A DNA stretch of 29,261 bases from TH-plancto1 sp031431195 (GCA_031431195.1 JANPCU010000174.1:1-29261); one strand, 5' to 3'; shown: positions 16,460-25,067, counted from the stretch's first letter. The notes: generated by a model not told the origin, from the sequence alone. Made by a program: numbers and translations.

Positions 16460-17208
16460 GAGTCTTCGAGCATGTACAGTCGTGCCAAGCATCCCTCCGA
16501 AAGCCAACTCCCGGAATCGTGCAAGGCGGGATCATAGCGAAGCGTCGTTCCGTCTCGCAAAGCGGACCCCTCTCAATTCAGAAAGAGGTGATTTGAGGCA
16601 GCAAATCCAGCAGCCAGTTGCCAGTGCTCCCTCTCCCCCCAGGCGGCGCGACCTTCTGTGAGAAACTCACTGTGGGACTGGGGCCGAGCAGGATCGCTGA
16701 CGGTGTTGGCCATGCGTGTGTGGACCGCGTGTGCAGCACCCGAGCCCCCTCGTGCGGCTCGACCGCTCCATCCACGATCACGGCCTGTGGGTTGCCGATC
16801 CGTTCGGCTCATGGCCAGTTGGCCCGAACCACATCCACGGTTCGCTCTGTAGGAAACCCTCGATCTTCCGATCCTGCGGCCCCCGCCATCGATACGTTTT
16901 GTGAATCCGCCACAAGACCCCCACGATCACCCGCAGCGGTGACTTGTACAACCCCACTCGAATGAATGATGATAACATCCCTACAGCTGTCCTTGGCTTG
17001 AGGTGCGTACTCAAACTGACACGGGGGATCCCAACAGATTCCCCCCTTCCCCCTTCCCCGGAATCCCAATCCCCAAAAAGATCGGTCGTTTCACCGAGCC
17101 ACCTGAGCCCTCGACACACCGAGTCAAGTGACTACTGGCAGCTGCGCCGATTGTGTGGGAGAGGGTGCAGGCAGACGGGTGACCACTGTTTGGCGAATGC
17201 AATCCTCC
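16460..17208. other. Long gap with an unidentified decayed minus-strand frame
   Basis: No intact gene is supported. On the minus strand one frame runs from about 17069 to 16578 with a single in-frame TGA at 16811-16809. Its upper part includes VVQVTAAGDRGGLVADSQ and its lower part IGNPQAVIVDGAVEPHEGA. The regularity across the TGA suggests an old coding sequence, but I do not recognise the family, and a GC-rich antisense frame can look similar by chance. The end nearest the sigma-factor gene has C-runs (17040-17075) and is likely its leader. Confidence 0.35.
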
Positions 17209-17817
17209 ATGACCGACGATGACTTGTTGATGATCCGACTTCAAGAGGGCGACAACACCGCCTTCGATGAACTCGTGGATCTGTATCAATCGCCGTTGAT
17301 CGGGTTCTTCATCCGCAACACCCGCGATGTCCAGTTGGCCGAAGACCTTGCTCAAGACACGCTCATCAAGCTGTATCAACAGTCGTGGGATTACTTGCCG
17401 GTCGGTCGGTTTCGCGGGTGGCTGTTCCGGATCGCTCGCAATCTGCTGATCGACGACATCCGCCGCAAGACGAACGACGCCCTCGTGCGGGCGGTCAAGC
17501 GGCCGCGCGATGCGGACGACGATGTCCTGTACCGGATTGCCGGGGAGATGACCTCACCCGAGGACATGGCCGACCAGCGCGAGGTGGCCAAGCTGGTCGA
17601 GGCCGGTCTGGCCCTCATCCCCGAAGTCCAGCGGCAGACGTTCACGCTGCACCACTACGGCGGCGTGAGCCTGCCGGAAATCGCCCAGATCATGGATGTT
17701 CCGCTACCCACGGCGAAGAGCCGGTTACGCCTGGCCAGAGAGAAACTGACGGAGATCCTGCGGTCGCATGGCATCACGTCGCCTGCGGAGGAGGCACTCG
17801 CGGCTGGGGTGGAGTAG
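17209..17817 (+). CDS. ECF-family RNA polymerase sigma factor
   Basis: Sigma70-family extracytoplasmic-function sigma factor that would redirect RNA polymerase to a small regulon. The 202-residue product has region 2 (about 19-90: AFDELVDLYQSPLIGFF, LAEDLAQDTLIKLYQ, FRGWLFRIARNLLIDDIRR) and region 4 (about 136-190: LPEIAQIMDVPLPTAKSRLR, the helix-turn-helix). The ATG at 17209 was chosen because MTDDDLLMIRLQEGD is the usual beginning; upstream in-frame ATGs at 17197 and 17128 add non-conserved sequence. No anti-sigma gene follows; instead a 159-bp inverted-repeat element and then the CxxCH protein gene. Control may therefore lie elsewhere, or the secreted neighbour may be a target. Both ideas are inference. 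Confidence 0.92.
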   Translation: MTDDDLLMIRLQEGDNTAFDELVDLYQSPLIGFFIRNTRDVQLAEDLAQDTLIKLYQQSWDYLPVGRFRGWLFRIARNLLIDDIRRKTNDALVRAVKRPRDADDDVLYRIAGEMTSPEDMADQREVAKLVEAGLALIPEVQRQTFTLHHYGGVSLPEIAQIMDVPLPTAKSRLRLAREKLTEILRSHGITSPAEEALAAGVE

Positions 17818-17819
17818 AC

Positions 17820-17978
17820 CAGCAACCCGAAGCGTCAGTGAGGGCCGAGCGTTGCGAGGAGTCCGACTAGAAAGCGTCCGCCAATGGAGATGTCCGATTG
17901 GTTGGGACGACTCAAGTGGGTCGAACTCTCGCACGAACGTCGAGAGACGCTCGCCCTCGCTCACGCATCGGGTTACTG
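17820..17978. repeat. 159-bp element with imperfect ~30-bp terminal inverted repeats
   Basis: The left end reads CAGCAACCCGAAGCGTCAG then TGAGGGCCGAGCGT. The right end, read as its complement, is CAGTAACCCGATGCGTGAG then CGAGGGCGAGCGT. Mismatches are few. The roughly 95 bp inside have no coding capacity. The left arm starts 3 bases after the sigma-factor stop codon. The length nearly equals that of the element at 19696-19853. Confidence 0.75.
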
Positions 17979-18020
17979 TGGTGAGTTGAACTCCCGCCGA
18001 TTCTCCTCGAAAGCGTCCAC

Positions 18021-19238
18021 ATGGTCCTGCGAATTCTGTGTCTGATCGGTTGTCTGGTGGGTGTTGCTGGCATCGCCCATTCCGAAGACTCCCTCAAGGT
18101 CTTCGAACGCCGCATCCTTCCGATCATGAACTCGAAGAACGCCAGTAGTTGTTCCGAGTGCCATCTGTCGGGGGTCGACCTTAAGGACTACATCCGCCCC
18201 AGCCAGGCCGAGACGTTCGCGGCCCTGCGGAACGGCGGGCTGATTGATGTCCAGCATCCCGAGAAGTCGAAGCTGCTCGACTTCATTGCCCGCGCCCCCG
18301 AAAAGCCGGGCCTCATTAAGCCCGAGGTCCGGAAGGCCGAGCTCGACGCCTTCCAAGCCTGGATCACCGCAGCTGTGGCTGATCCGCAGTTGCTGGCAGC
18401 GACGACGAAGCTGACCGTTGGCCCCGCGGTGCCGGATGAGGTGATCCGCCACGCGCGGCAGGACCGCGTGCTGCAATCGTTCATCGACAACATCTGGCTG
18501 GAGTCGGGCCGCTGTGCCGGGTGCCACTCGTCGGACCAGAACTCCAAGCACGTGGCCAAGCACGGCGATCAGATGTCTTGGATCGTTCCCAACGACCCGG
18601 CGGCGACGCTGGCGATTCTGCTCGATCACGACCTGATCGATGTTGACGCTCCCGAGAAGAGTCTGCTGATCGCCAAGCCGACCCTCCAAATCAAGCACGG
18701 CGGCGGCCAGAAAATGGTCATCGGCGACCGCAGCTACCAGCAGTTCCTGGCGTTCCTGACCGACTATGCAGCCTCGGCGAACGGGACGTACCAGACGGCC
18801 GAGGAACTTCCGACTCCGAGTCCGTTTGTGTTGGTGGCGACCGATGCGTGGCTGAAGATCACCGACATCCCCGCGAAGTACGGAAAGCTCGTGCTGCGGG
18901 CCGAGGTCTACCCGGCCGATGGCCAGGGCTGGGCGAAAGCCCCGCTCGTCGTCGGGGACCGGGGGATCGGAGACCGCCCGCTGTGGCAGCAGCACATGTC
19001 GCTGTCACTGGAGCGAGGTTCGGAGTTGGCGACGAAGATGGCGACAGCCTCCAAGAATGAGCGCCGCATCCCCGTCGGGAAGTACCTCTTAAAGATCTGG
19101 ATCGCCACCGAAGCCGACTTTGCTGCGAACCGTGTCGCCGAGAAGGGCGAGGCGTTCGAAACCACGATCACCACCGAGTGGCCGGGTGGGTATGGGAGCA
19201 TGACCACGGTGCCGTTTCCAGCGCGGACGCCCGAGTAA
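18021..19238 (+). CDS. Secreted protein with two CxxCH heme-binding motifs
   Basis: A 405-residue exported protein. Residues 1-21 form a signal peptide (MVLRILCLIGCLVGVAGIAHS). Two CxxCH motifs are present, CSECH (C44, C47, H48) and CAGCH (C165, C168, H169), each in a short helical module spaced like planctomycete cytochrome c (PSCyt) domains; covalent heme c attachment outside the cytoplasm is therefore expected. The region from about 255 on is beta-rich (FVLVATDAWLKITDIPAKYG) and lacks further cysteines. Whether it transfers electrons or only binds heme structurally is unknown. No cytochrome maturation genes or partner DUF1501/DUF1552-type genes are next to it. The sigma-factor gene lies upstream on the same strand, separated by a repeat element. 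Confidence 0.8.
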   Translation: MVLRILCLIGCLVGVAGIAHSEDSLKVFERRILPIMNSKNASSCSECHLSGVDLKDYIRPSQAETFAALRNGGLIDVQHPEKSKLLDFIARAPEKPGLIKPEVRKAELDAFQAWITAAVADPQLLAATTKLTVGPAVPDEVIRHARQDRVLQSFIDNIWLESGRCAGCHSSDQNSKHVAKHGDQMSWIVPNDPAATLAILLDHDLIDVDAPEKSLLIAKPTLQIKHGGGQKMVIGDRSYQQFLAFLTDYAASANGTYQTAEELPTPSPFVLVATDAWLKITDIPAKYGKLVLRAEVYPADGQGWAKAPLVVGDRGIGDRPLWQQHMSLSLERGSELATKMATASKNERRIPVGKYLLKIWIATEADFAANRVAEKGEAFETTITTEWPGGYGSMTTVPFPARTPE

Positions 19239-19404
19239 GCGATCGGGCTCAAACGGCTCGGCCTTCCGACCACCTGAGTTCGATCCACAGAGGATGAGTC
19301 ACGGCTCAGAAGAAACCCTTCACTCGCGTCGTCCCACCGAGCCCCTAACGCCTCGAATCGAAACTCATTGCTACCCCCATAGGAAGTTTACCAACCACGG
19401 CCAC

Positions 19405-19664
19405 TCTGAACCGGACTGGGTATGCGGTTCTGAAACGCATGACATGCCCCGATTCCGCGTGAAGGCGGAGACTTTCGCTCCCCCCTGCAGATTAAAAAGC
19501 TGCTGACCGGCAGCGGAGCGGCGAGCAAGGAACAAATGCAACTCGCCGTGCAGCGAGAACTGCGACTGAGGAGCCTCCTGGAGCCGAACGATGTCGCGGA
19601 TACGACCGGCGTGGCGCTGTGCCACTCTTATTCGCTGCCAGCGATCACGGGGATGACGGCATAG
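19405..19664 (+). pseudogene. ruvC: Decayed Holliday-junction resolvase ruvC
   Basis: RuvC normally cuts Holliday junctions with RuvAB. Here only fragments remain, in three frames. The first (19409-19438) translates to NRTGYAVLKR, which fits the segment after the N-terminal GIDPG motif. The second (about 19456-19485) gives RVKAETFAP, matching the strand before the conserved helix. The third (19488-19664) gives QIKKLLTGSGAASKEQMQLA and then LLEPNDVADTTGVALCHSY before a TAG, which is the RuvC C-terminal core (family: KxxxTGxGxAxKxQV and DAADAxAxAxCH). About 230 bp of the middle, with the acidic catalytic residues, is missing, and a frameshift falls in a run of six C's at 19480-19485. An intact ruvC must exist elsewhere if the function is kept. 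The surrounding 790-bp gap (19239-20031) holds no other recognisable gene. Confidence 0.8.
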
Positions 19665-19695
19665 AGTGTATACGTCACGCGGTCGAGAATGAGAC

Positions 19696-19853
19696 CTCCT
19701 GGCGAGCCCCCGGCGTGAGCCGGGGTGTCCGAAGCCAGGCAGCGTCGCGGTGTGAATTGACCCAGCCCCCGTGAGACGACAGCGTGAGGCGATTTTGCGA
19801 AGTCGACGTTCACTCGACGGAACACCCTGGCTCACGCCGGGGGCTCGCCGGAG
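19696..19853. repeat. 158-bp element with near-perfect 28-bp inverted repeats
   Basis: The left arm (19701-19728) begins GGCGAGCCCCCGGCGTGAGC; the right arm (19822-19849) is its complement with one mismatch. CTCC and GGAG outside the arms extend the pairing. The inside has no gene. It lies between the ruvC remnant and the restriction-modification gene. Confidence 0.85.
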
Positions 19854-20031
19854 TGATGCACCGCCCCTCTATTCATGCCGCGTGAAGTATAGGCCCACCA
19901 TGTGCGATGTGGTCTGGCGAGCGATGGTGGTCCTGCGCCTCAAAGCAGGCTTGTCCCACCCTGGCCTGGCTGTGCGAGGAACGACTGCTTACGTTACGCT
20001 GCCGCTGAGAGATTGATATCCTGTTCGTTCT

Positions 20032-23000
20032 ATGACAACTCCCATCGCTGACACCATCAATGAAGTCGATTTCTGTGGCAAGATGGCCACAGCAGCCACG
20101 GCTTTCTTTGTAACCATCCAAGACCGATGCCCGTTCGTCGAAGTTCGAATTGAAGGAAAAGGCAGCACAAAGAGCGAGAACGCTCGTAAGGATTTACGGT
20201 TCTACGGCCCCAATAACCGCATCCTACTCACAGGCGAAGTCAAACTCCCGGGAAACACAAGCGCTTTCGACTCCAAGGTTGTCAAAGACGCCCACGATAA
20301 AGCCGAAGAGGCCGTCGTCCAATACTTCTTTACATGGGATGTCAATACATTCGTGCTGTGGGACCGCAAACAATGGGACAAGCCACTCCTGGAGCGGCGG
20401 ATCAAGGTCTGGTCCTTGCGGCTGGATCTCAGCTCGGCACAAGAAGTCGCCCGGCCCGAAACGCTCGAACATATCGAGAAGCGGTTTCTTCCGGACCTGC
20501 TCCGCGATCTGGGCGACATCGTGTCGGGACAGCGACGGGACTGGGCGTTGCCGCCCGATGAAGTGTTCTTGTGGTCTCTGGAAAGCCATCTCGACTGGCC
20601 AATCACTCTGCTGCGACAGTATTTTCTCAAATCTGCGGAAAGCGACAAGTCGTTCGACATGCGGCTGCAAGAGTGGATGGTCGATCATGAACTGCAAGTG
20701 CGGCGCAGCCAGCCGGACGAATGGCGCAAGTCGTTGGACAGTGCCGCCCGGTCGCTTGTGTACATTTGGACCAATCGGTTCATTTTCTACAAGGCGCTGC
20801 GCTCCCGTTTTCCCGAACTGCCCAAACTTGAACTCGGTCCCAGCGTCAAGACCCCCTTGCAAGCCTGGCGGCGTCTCCATGACCTGTTCCGGCAGGCAGC
20901 GGACCGAAGCGGCGATTACGAGTCGCTCCTCTTTCCTGACGCACATGACTGGGGCAACGATCAAGTACTCACCCCGGACGGCGCAGTCGATGCGTGGCGA
21001 GCCTGTCTGCGGGGCATCGAGAGCGTCGACTTCCGCGAAGTGTCGACAGACATCGTCGGCCTCATTTTTCAGAAGCTGGTCAGCCCCGAAACTCGCCACC
21101 GCTACGGACAGCACTTTACCGGTCCGGACCCCGTGGACCTCATCAACTCCTTTTGCATTCGCTCGGCAAGTGCCACAGTCCTCGACCCGGCTTGCGGTTC
21201 TGGTTCGTTCCTGGTGAGGGCCTACTATCGCAAACGGGCGATGGACTCCAAACGATCACATGCCGCGATGTTGGGCGACCTGTTCGGCTGTGATATTGCG
21301 ATTTACCCCGCGCATCTCGCGACGCTGAACCTGGCCGCCCGTGAGATCAACGACGAAGCGAACTATCCGCGAATTGATCGCGGGGATTTCCTGCGGACTA
21401 CAGCGGAGACGGCGTTCTGCCAGATTCCGGAACACGCCACGGGGCAGAAGATTTCCGTGATGCTTCCGCCGCTGGATGCGGTAGTGGGGAATCCGCCTTA
21501 CGTCCGGCAGGAAAAAATCAGCAAATCCAACAAGCCCAAGTACGCTCAAGCCGTCGCGGACGCCTTCCAGGGAACCAAGCTTTCGGGGCGTGCCGACCTG
21601 CATTGCTATTTTTGGCCGCACGCCTCCCAGTTCTTGAAAGAGGGGGCTCACTTCGGGTTCCTGACCAGCGGGCAGTGGCTCGACGTGGACTATGGCTTTG
21701 CACTGCAACGTTGGATGCTCTTGAACTTCAAGATCATCGCTATCATGGAAAGCTCCACCGAACGCTGGTTCCCGGATGCCCGCGTGAAGACCTGTATCAC
21801 AATCCTGGAGCGTTGCAGCGACGAAGAGGCACGTCGTGAGAACCCGGTCCGCTTCGTACGGTTTGAAAAACCACTCGCGGAGATTATCGGCAAGTCCGCC
21901 AGCGCCGGTGTGGGGGCAGAGGCGGAGGAACAAGAGTCTATCCGCCAGAAGGCTGTGGACCGTGTGCGGGACGCCATTGAAGGCACGACGCGGAACATGC
22001 ACGACGAGCGCTGGCGAATGTTGGTCAAACGCCAGGGAGACTTGTGGGATGAAGGCGTCAAGGCGGGCGCGGTGCTTCAGGACGCGCCGCTGGAGGATAC
22101 CGACGAAGGCGATGTGGAAGAGACAGTCACCAACGGCGGGTATCTGCATGGATGTGAGGCCGACGCCGGGGACTATGTGGCCGGAAAGTGGGGGCGGTAC
22201 TTACGGGCTCCCGATTTGTACTTCGAGATCATGGAGCGGTTCCGGAGTCGGTTCGTGCCACTGGGGCAGTTGGTCGATATCCGCTTCGGCGTCAAGACGG
22301 GGTGTGACGCCTTTTTCATGCCGAAGGATGTGACCGAATTCGTTCTGGCCACGTACACAGAGGACAAGGAGTTTCGTCAGGCTGTCGGCATCCCTCGCCA
22401 GCAGGTCGTCGCGGGAACCCTGCGGATTGTGGAGGATGGCGCAGGAACCTACCACGCGATCGAGCCGGAGTTCCTCCGCCCCGAAGTTCACAGCCTGATG
22501 AAAGTCGATCGGCCCGTCGTGCGCGCGAGGGATCTGGACCGCGTGGTCGTCCTGGTCAAACATCCCCTCTCCGCGATCAAGGGGACGCACGCCTACAAGT
22601 ACATCAAGTATGGCGAGGAGGCCACTTACGCCAGCACGAAGAGCAAGGCGGTCCCCGTACCGCAGCGGTCCACCTGCGCCGCCCGCGAGCCGTGGTACGA
22701 CCTCACCAAGCTGGTCGATCCGGGGTTTGCCTTCTGGCCTAAGTCTCAGCAGTACCGTCACATCATACCGGGAAATCCACATAAGATTGTGTGCAACTGC
22801 AATCTGTACGACCTTGGTGCGAAGGAGTTGAACAAGCTGGAGCAGCAAATACTCGTTGCGATTGCCAACAGCACGTTGATTGGACTCTTCAAGACTTTCT
22901 ATGGGAGATATGCGGGCACCGAGGGGAACTTGAAGACCGAAGTCATCGACGTAAACCTCATTGATGTCCCTGATCCTCGGAATGTTCCGGAGAGCATCGC

Positions 23001-23796
23001 CAAGAAGTTGGTGGCTGCCTTCAGGACCATGTGCAAGCGACAAGTTGGCGGATTGGTGGAACAATCACTCAAGGAATGCCACACCTATGAACGAGCGAGA
23101 GAACTGGCCTCTCGAAAAGTGGTACTCCCGCTTGAACTTATTCAGGAAGACCGTCGCGAACTCGACGATGCCGTCTTCGAACTCCTCGGGGTGAACGATC
23201 CCAAGGAGCGTTCACGCTGGGTCGATCGGCTCTACGAAGACACCGCTCGGCACTTCCGCGACGTGCGTGTCACCGAAATCCAGAAGATGGAGGACCGCCG
23301 CACGGGGGGGAGTGCCAGATTCGCCATCGCCGACCACGCTGCGGATGCGTGGGATGCCCTGGAATTGTCTGACCTGATTCCGCTCGCCGAATGGGTGGCC
23401 GCCCATGCCACCGGGGATTGTGAGGTTGTCAACATCCCCACAGAACGCCCCGTTGCTCATGCCAGCGATTCCTTGTTCGACAAGGAAACCGTCTACTTTG
23501 GAAGAGCACGACGCGAGTACATGGAGTGCCAATCTTGCGGCGAGGCCCAACTGGTCGCCCGCATGGCAACTTTGGGGGTCAGCGGAGAAGTCAGCGTTCC
23601 CAAAACCGACCGAGCCGCGAAGAAGTTGCTTTCGACTTTGAATGTCCGGCATGAGAAAGTCACGACTCGATTGCGTGAGTTGGCTGCCAGTCGCAGCTCG
23701 GATCGTGACACGCAAGACCAAGTCTTCCAGCTCTTGGAACGCTGGTATGTGCTTGGAAAACCCGATTTGACCGGTCGGTCCTCAAGGGAATCATGA
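20032..23796 (+). CDS. Single-chain restriction-modification enzyme (type IIG-like)
   Basis: A 1254-residue protein combining nuclease, adenine-N6 methyltransferase and target-recognition parts, predicted to methylate host DNA at a site and cleave unmodified DNA. The N-terminal domain (about 1-130) fits a PD-(D/E)xK nuclease: RKDLRFYG (D54), then LLTGEVKLPG (E69, K71). A helical connector (about 140-350) leads to the methyltransferase core with motif I DPACGSGSF (385-393) and motif IV NPPY (487-490). A recognition-type region begins near 740 (LGQLVDIRFGVKTGCDAFFM). The C-terminus has a CQSCG motif and helices of unknown role. No helicase motifs are visible, so it is neither type I/III nor type ISP. 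No BREX or DISARM partner genes accompany it. It lies beside a ruvC remnant and an inverted-repeat element, consistent with horizontal gain. A methylase without cleavage remains possible. Confidence 0.82.
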   Translation: MTTPIADTINEVDFCGKMATAATAFFVTIQDRCPFVEVRIEGKGSTKSENARKDLRFYGPNNRILLTGEVKLPGNTSAFDSKVVKDAHDKAEEAVVQYFFTWDVNTFVLWDRKQWDKPLLERRIKVWSLRLDLSSAQEVARPETLEHIEKRFLPDLLRDLGDIVSGQRRDWALPPDEVFLWSLESHLDWPITLLRQYFLKSAESDKSFDMRLQEWMVDHELQVRRSQPDEWRKSLDSAARSLVYIWTNRFIFYKALRSRFPELPKLELGPSVKTPLQAWRRLHDLFRQAADRSGDYESLLFPDAHDWGNDQVLTPDGAVDAWRACLRGIESVDFREVSTDIVGLIFQKLVSPETRHRYGQHFTGPDPVDLINSFCIRSASATVLDPACGSGSFLVRAYYRKRAMDSKRSHAAMLGDLFGCDIAIYPAHLATLNLAAREINDEANYPRIDRGDFLRTTAETAFCQIPEHATGQKISVMLPPLDAVVGNPPYVRQEKISKSNKPKYAQAVADAFQGTKLSGRADLHCYFWPHASQFLKEGAHFGFLTSGQWLDVDYGFALQRWMLLNFKIIAIMESSTERWFPDARVKTCITILERCSDEEARRENPVRFVRFEKPLAEIIGKSASAGVGAEAEEQESIRQKAVDRVRDAIEGTTRNMHDERWRMLVKRQGDLWDEGVKAGAVLQDAPLEDTDEGDVEETVTNGGYLHGCEADAGDYVAGKWGRYLRAPDLYFEIMERFRSRFVPLGQLVDIRFGVKTGCDAFFMPKDVTEFVLATYTEDKEFRQAVGIPRQQVVAGTLRIVEDGAGTYHAIEPEFLRPEVHSLMKVDRPVVRARDLDRVVVLVKHPLSAIKGTHAYKYIKYGEEATYASTKSKAVPVPQRSTCAAREPWYDLTKLVDPGFAFWPKSQQYRHIIPGNPHKIVCNCNLYDLGAKELNKLEQQILVAIANSTLIGLFKTFYGRYAGTEGNLKTEVIDVNLIDVPDPRNVPESIAKKLVAAFRTMCKRQVGGLVEQSLKECHTYERARELASRKVVLPLELIQEDRRELDDAVFELLGVNDPKERSRWVDRLYEDTARHFRDVRVTEIQKMEDRRTGGSARFAIADHAADAWDALELSDLIPLAEWVAAHATGDCEVVNIPTERPVAHASDSLFDKETVYFGRARREYMECQSCGEAQLVARMATLGVSGEVSVPKTDRAAKKLLSTLNVRHEKVTTRLRELAASRSSDRDTQDQVFQLLERWYVLGKPDLTGRSSRES

Positions 23797-24004
23797 AAGC
23801 GATTTCCATGGGCTGGCGGCTGGTATCGCTGCGCCCACGGCGACATGCCACCGCTCTCGCGGCGACGACGGAACTGATGACGAGGCACAGTCTGCACGGG
23901 CAGATTGCGGATGCGTCAGGGGCGAAGCGATGTTATCCTAAATGTGCGGCGGACCTTCCCGAGTTCGGGTGGAAGAGCGTCCGATTCTTATTGCGAGGCT
24001 GGCC

Positions 24005-24313
24005 ATGACCGTGACGATGGTTGCTCAAGGGGTGTTGCGGCCGGATGGCTGGATCGAACTGCTCGATCCGGTCGATCTGCCATCGGAACCGCGTCCCGTC
24101 ACTGTCACGGTGGCCGACCGCGAAGCGACTACGGTCGGCCCATCGACGGCGGCTCCGCGACTGACACTCGAGCCGGGAGGCGTCTGGCTCGACGAGTCGA
24201 TCTCGGCTCCGTTCGATCTGCCTCGCCCCGGCACGCCGCGACCCGTGCAGGTTGAACCCGGTGGAGTTCGTCTCCCTGACCCCGTCTTCCTCTTGATCGA
24301 GGACGGGCGATGA
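24005..24313 (+). CDS. Small antitoxin-like beta-strand protein
   Basis: A 102-residue protein. Its first 36 residues (VLRPDGWIELLDPVDLPSEP, then VTVTV) follow the pattern of short antitoxin-type proteins with a G-x-L-x-x-DG-x-I-x-L-x-x-P-x-DLP-x-G core (DUF104/DUF2281-like). The second half repeats EPGGV twice (LEPGGVWLD and VEPGGVRLP) and is low in complexity. The ATG at 24005 was chosen because an upstream in-frame start at 23942 adds basic, non-conserved sequence. No PIN or other toxin gene follows; the next gene, 47 bp away, is convergent. It may be an orphan antitoxin or a different small regulator. The coding assignment itself is moderate. Confidence 0.5.
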   Translation: MTVTMVAQGVLRPDGWIELLDPVDLPSEPRPVTVTVADREATTVGPSTAAPRLTLEPGGVWLDESISAPFDLPRPGTPRPVQVEPGGVRLPDPVFLLIEDGR

Positions 24314-24360
24314 TCCGAGTTCATACGTTTCCAACCTGGACAACTTGAGATGACCTCGCG

Positions 24361-24786
24361 TCAATCCCAAGCCGGAGGGAATGTCCCCTCGGCGATGATC
24401 ATCTCCCTCAAGGCCACTCGATCAGGCCGGTTCATATTGAGAACCGCCACCGTCGCCCGTACAATACTAGTCCGGCCCACGATCTGTGGACCATGCCACC
24501 GAAAGTGATCTCCCCATCGTTGCGTGCGAGGATGAAACAGAGGAGTCACCTGACCCGTGCGGGAATCTAGTCCCGCGATGTTGGACCCCTTCGCCAGACT
24601 GCAATTCACGCAGGCCAGTGCGAGGTTGTCCTCTGTGTCTGGTCCCTCGTGTTTCCGAGCCACCACATGGTCCACATGATGCGGCAGAAGGTCAAACACT
24701 TGATGCAGCTGGCAATACTCGCAGTAGCTGTCTGCCCGCTGCCAGACGAGCCGAGACAGTCGAATCGGCAATCTCCGGGAATTCAT
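24361..24786 (-). CDS. HNH endonuclease
   Basis: A 141-residue HNH-family nuclease, expected to bind a metal and cut DNA. The core reads CEYC (C22, C25), HHVDHVVARKHEGPDTEDNL with H37 and H40, N54, then CVNCSLAKG (C59, C62). The two CxxC pairs form the structural zinc site of this HNH subgroup. The C-terminal part (after about residue 85) includes WHGPQIVGRT, typical of the subgroup. The start codon overlaps the stop of the 94-residue gene upstream (ATGA), so the two are coupled. Such stand-alone HNH proteins may be defence or mobile-element nucleases; the actual target is unknown. Confidence 0.9.
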   Translation of the reverse strand: MNSRRLPIRLSRLVWQRADSYCEYCQLHQVFDLLPHHVDHVVARKHEGPDTEDNLALACVNCSLAKGSNIAGLDSRTGQVTPLFHPRTQRWGDHFRWHGPQIVGRTSIVRATVAVLNMNRPDRVALREMIIAEGTFPPAWD

Positions 24787-25067
24787 CGTCGTGGCGTCTT
24801 ACGAGACAACGAACGGCGGGCCTTGGCCTTGAGCAGGTTCAGGAAGTTCCCCACTCGTGTATAGCCCTCCAACTCCGCCAGTTCGTGAACGGTAATCGTG
24901 CCCGCATTGTTTTTATCTAGCAGCTTGTGAATCTGATCCGTCTGGCCTGCCGAGAAATTCAGCGCTGCCACTGCCCGTGCAACCGGCACACTCAAGGTCG
25001 GTTCTTCGGGAGCAACCACCATTTGCAAAATGCGAACGTCAATGGACTGTGAGTCGGTCATGTTCAT
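24783..25067 (-). CDS. Small conserved partner of the HNH endonuclease
   Basis: A 94-residue cytoplasmic protein, first of a two-gene unit with the HNH nuclease. The C-terminal half, with LLDKNNAGTITVHELAELEG and GNFLNLLKAKARRSL, matches the pattern of a widespread small helical family (LLxKNxxGTLTxxExxELExY...LLxLLxxKAR) that I associate with HNH genes; that link is from memory. The N-terminal half is variable. No catalytic or DNA-binding motif is visible. The two ATGs at 25067 and 25061 are both possible starts. Possible roles are inhibitor, specificity partner or unrelated small regulator. Confidence 0.75.
   Translation of the reverse strand: MNMTDSQSIDVRILQMVVAPEEPTLSVPVARAVAALNFSAGQTDQIHKLLDKNNAGTITVHELAELEGYTRVGNFLNLLKAKARRSLSRKTPRR

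Noticed and set aside
16778..17119. Transposase fragment (YKSPLRVIVGVLWR segment, minus strand)
   Set aside because: The short basic stretch only vaguely recalls transposase N-termini; no catalytic residues or terminal repeats support it.
20032..23796. BREX PglX or a DISARM methylase
   Set aside because: No PglZ, BrxC, DrmA, DrmB or similar partner gene is within the window, and the protein has its own nuclease-like N-terminus.
23793..24008. A 71-residue frame overlapping the restriction-modification stop codon (ATGA)
   Set aside because: Its composition is irregular, it has no family pattern and it runs into the start of the antitoxin-like gene.
24783..25067. EF-hand-like DKNNAGTITVHE in the HNH partner
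   Set aside because: The spacing resembles a calcium loop, but the same segment fits a small helical family with a conserved KNxxGTLTxxE motif and there is no second EF-hand.
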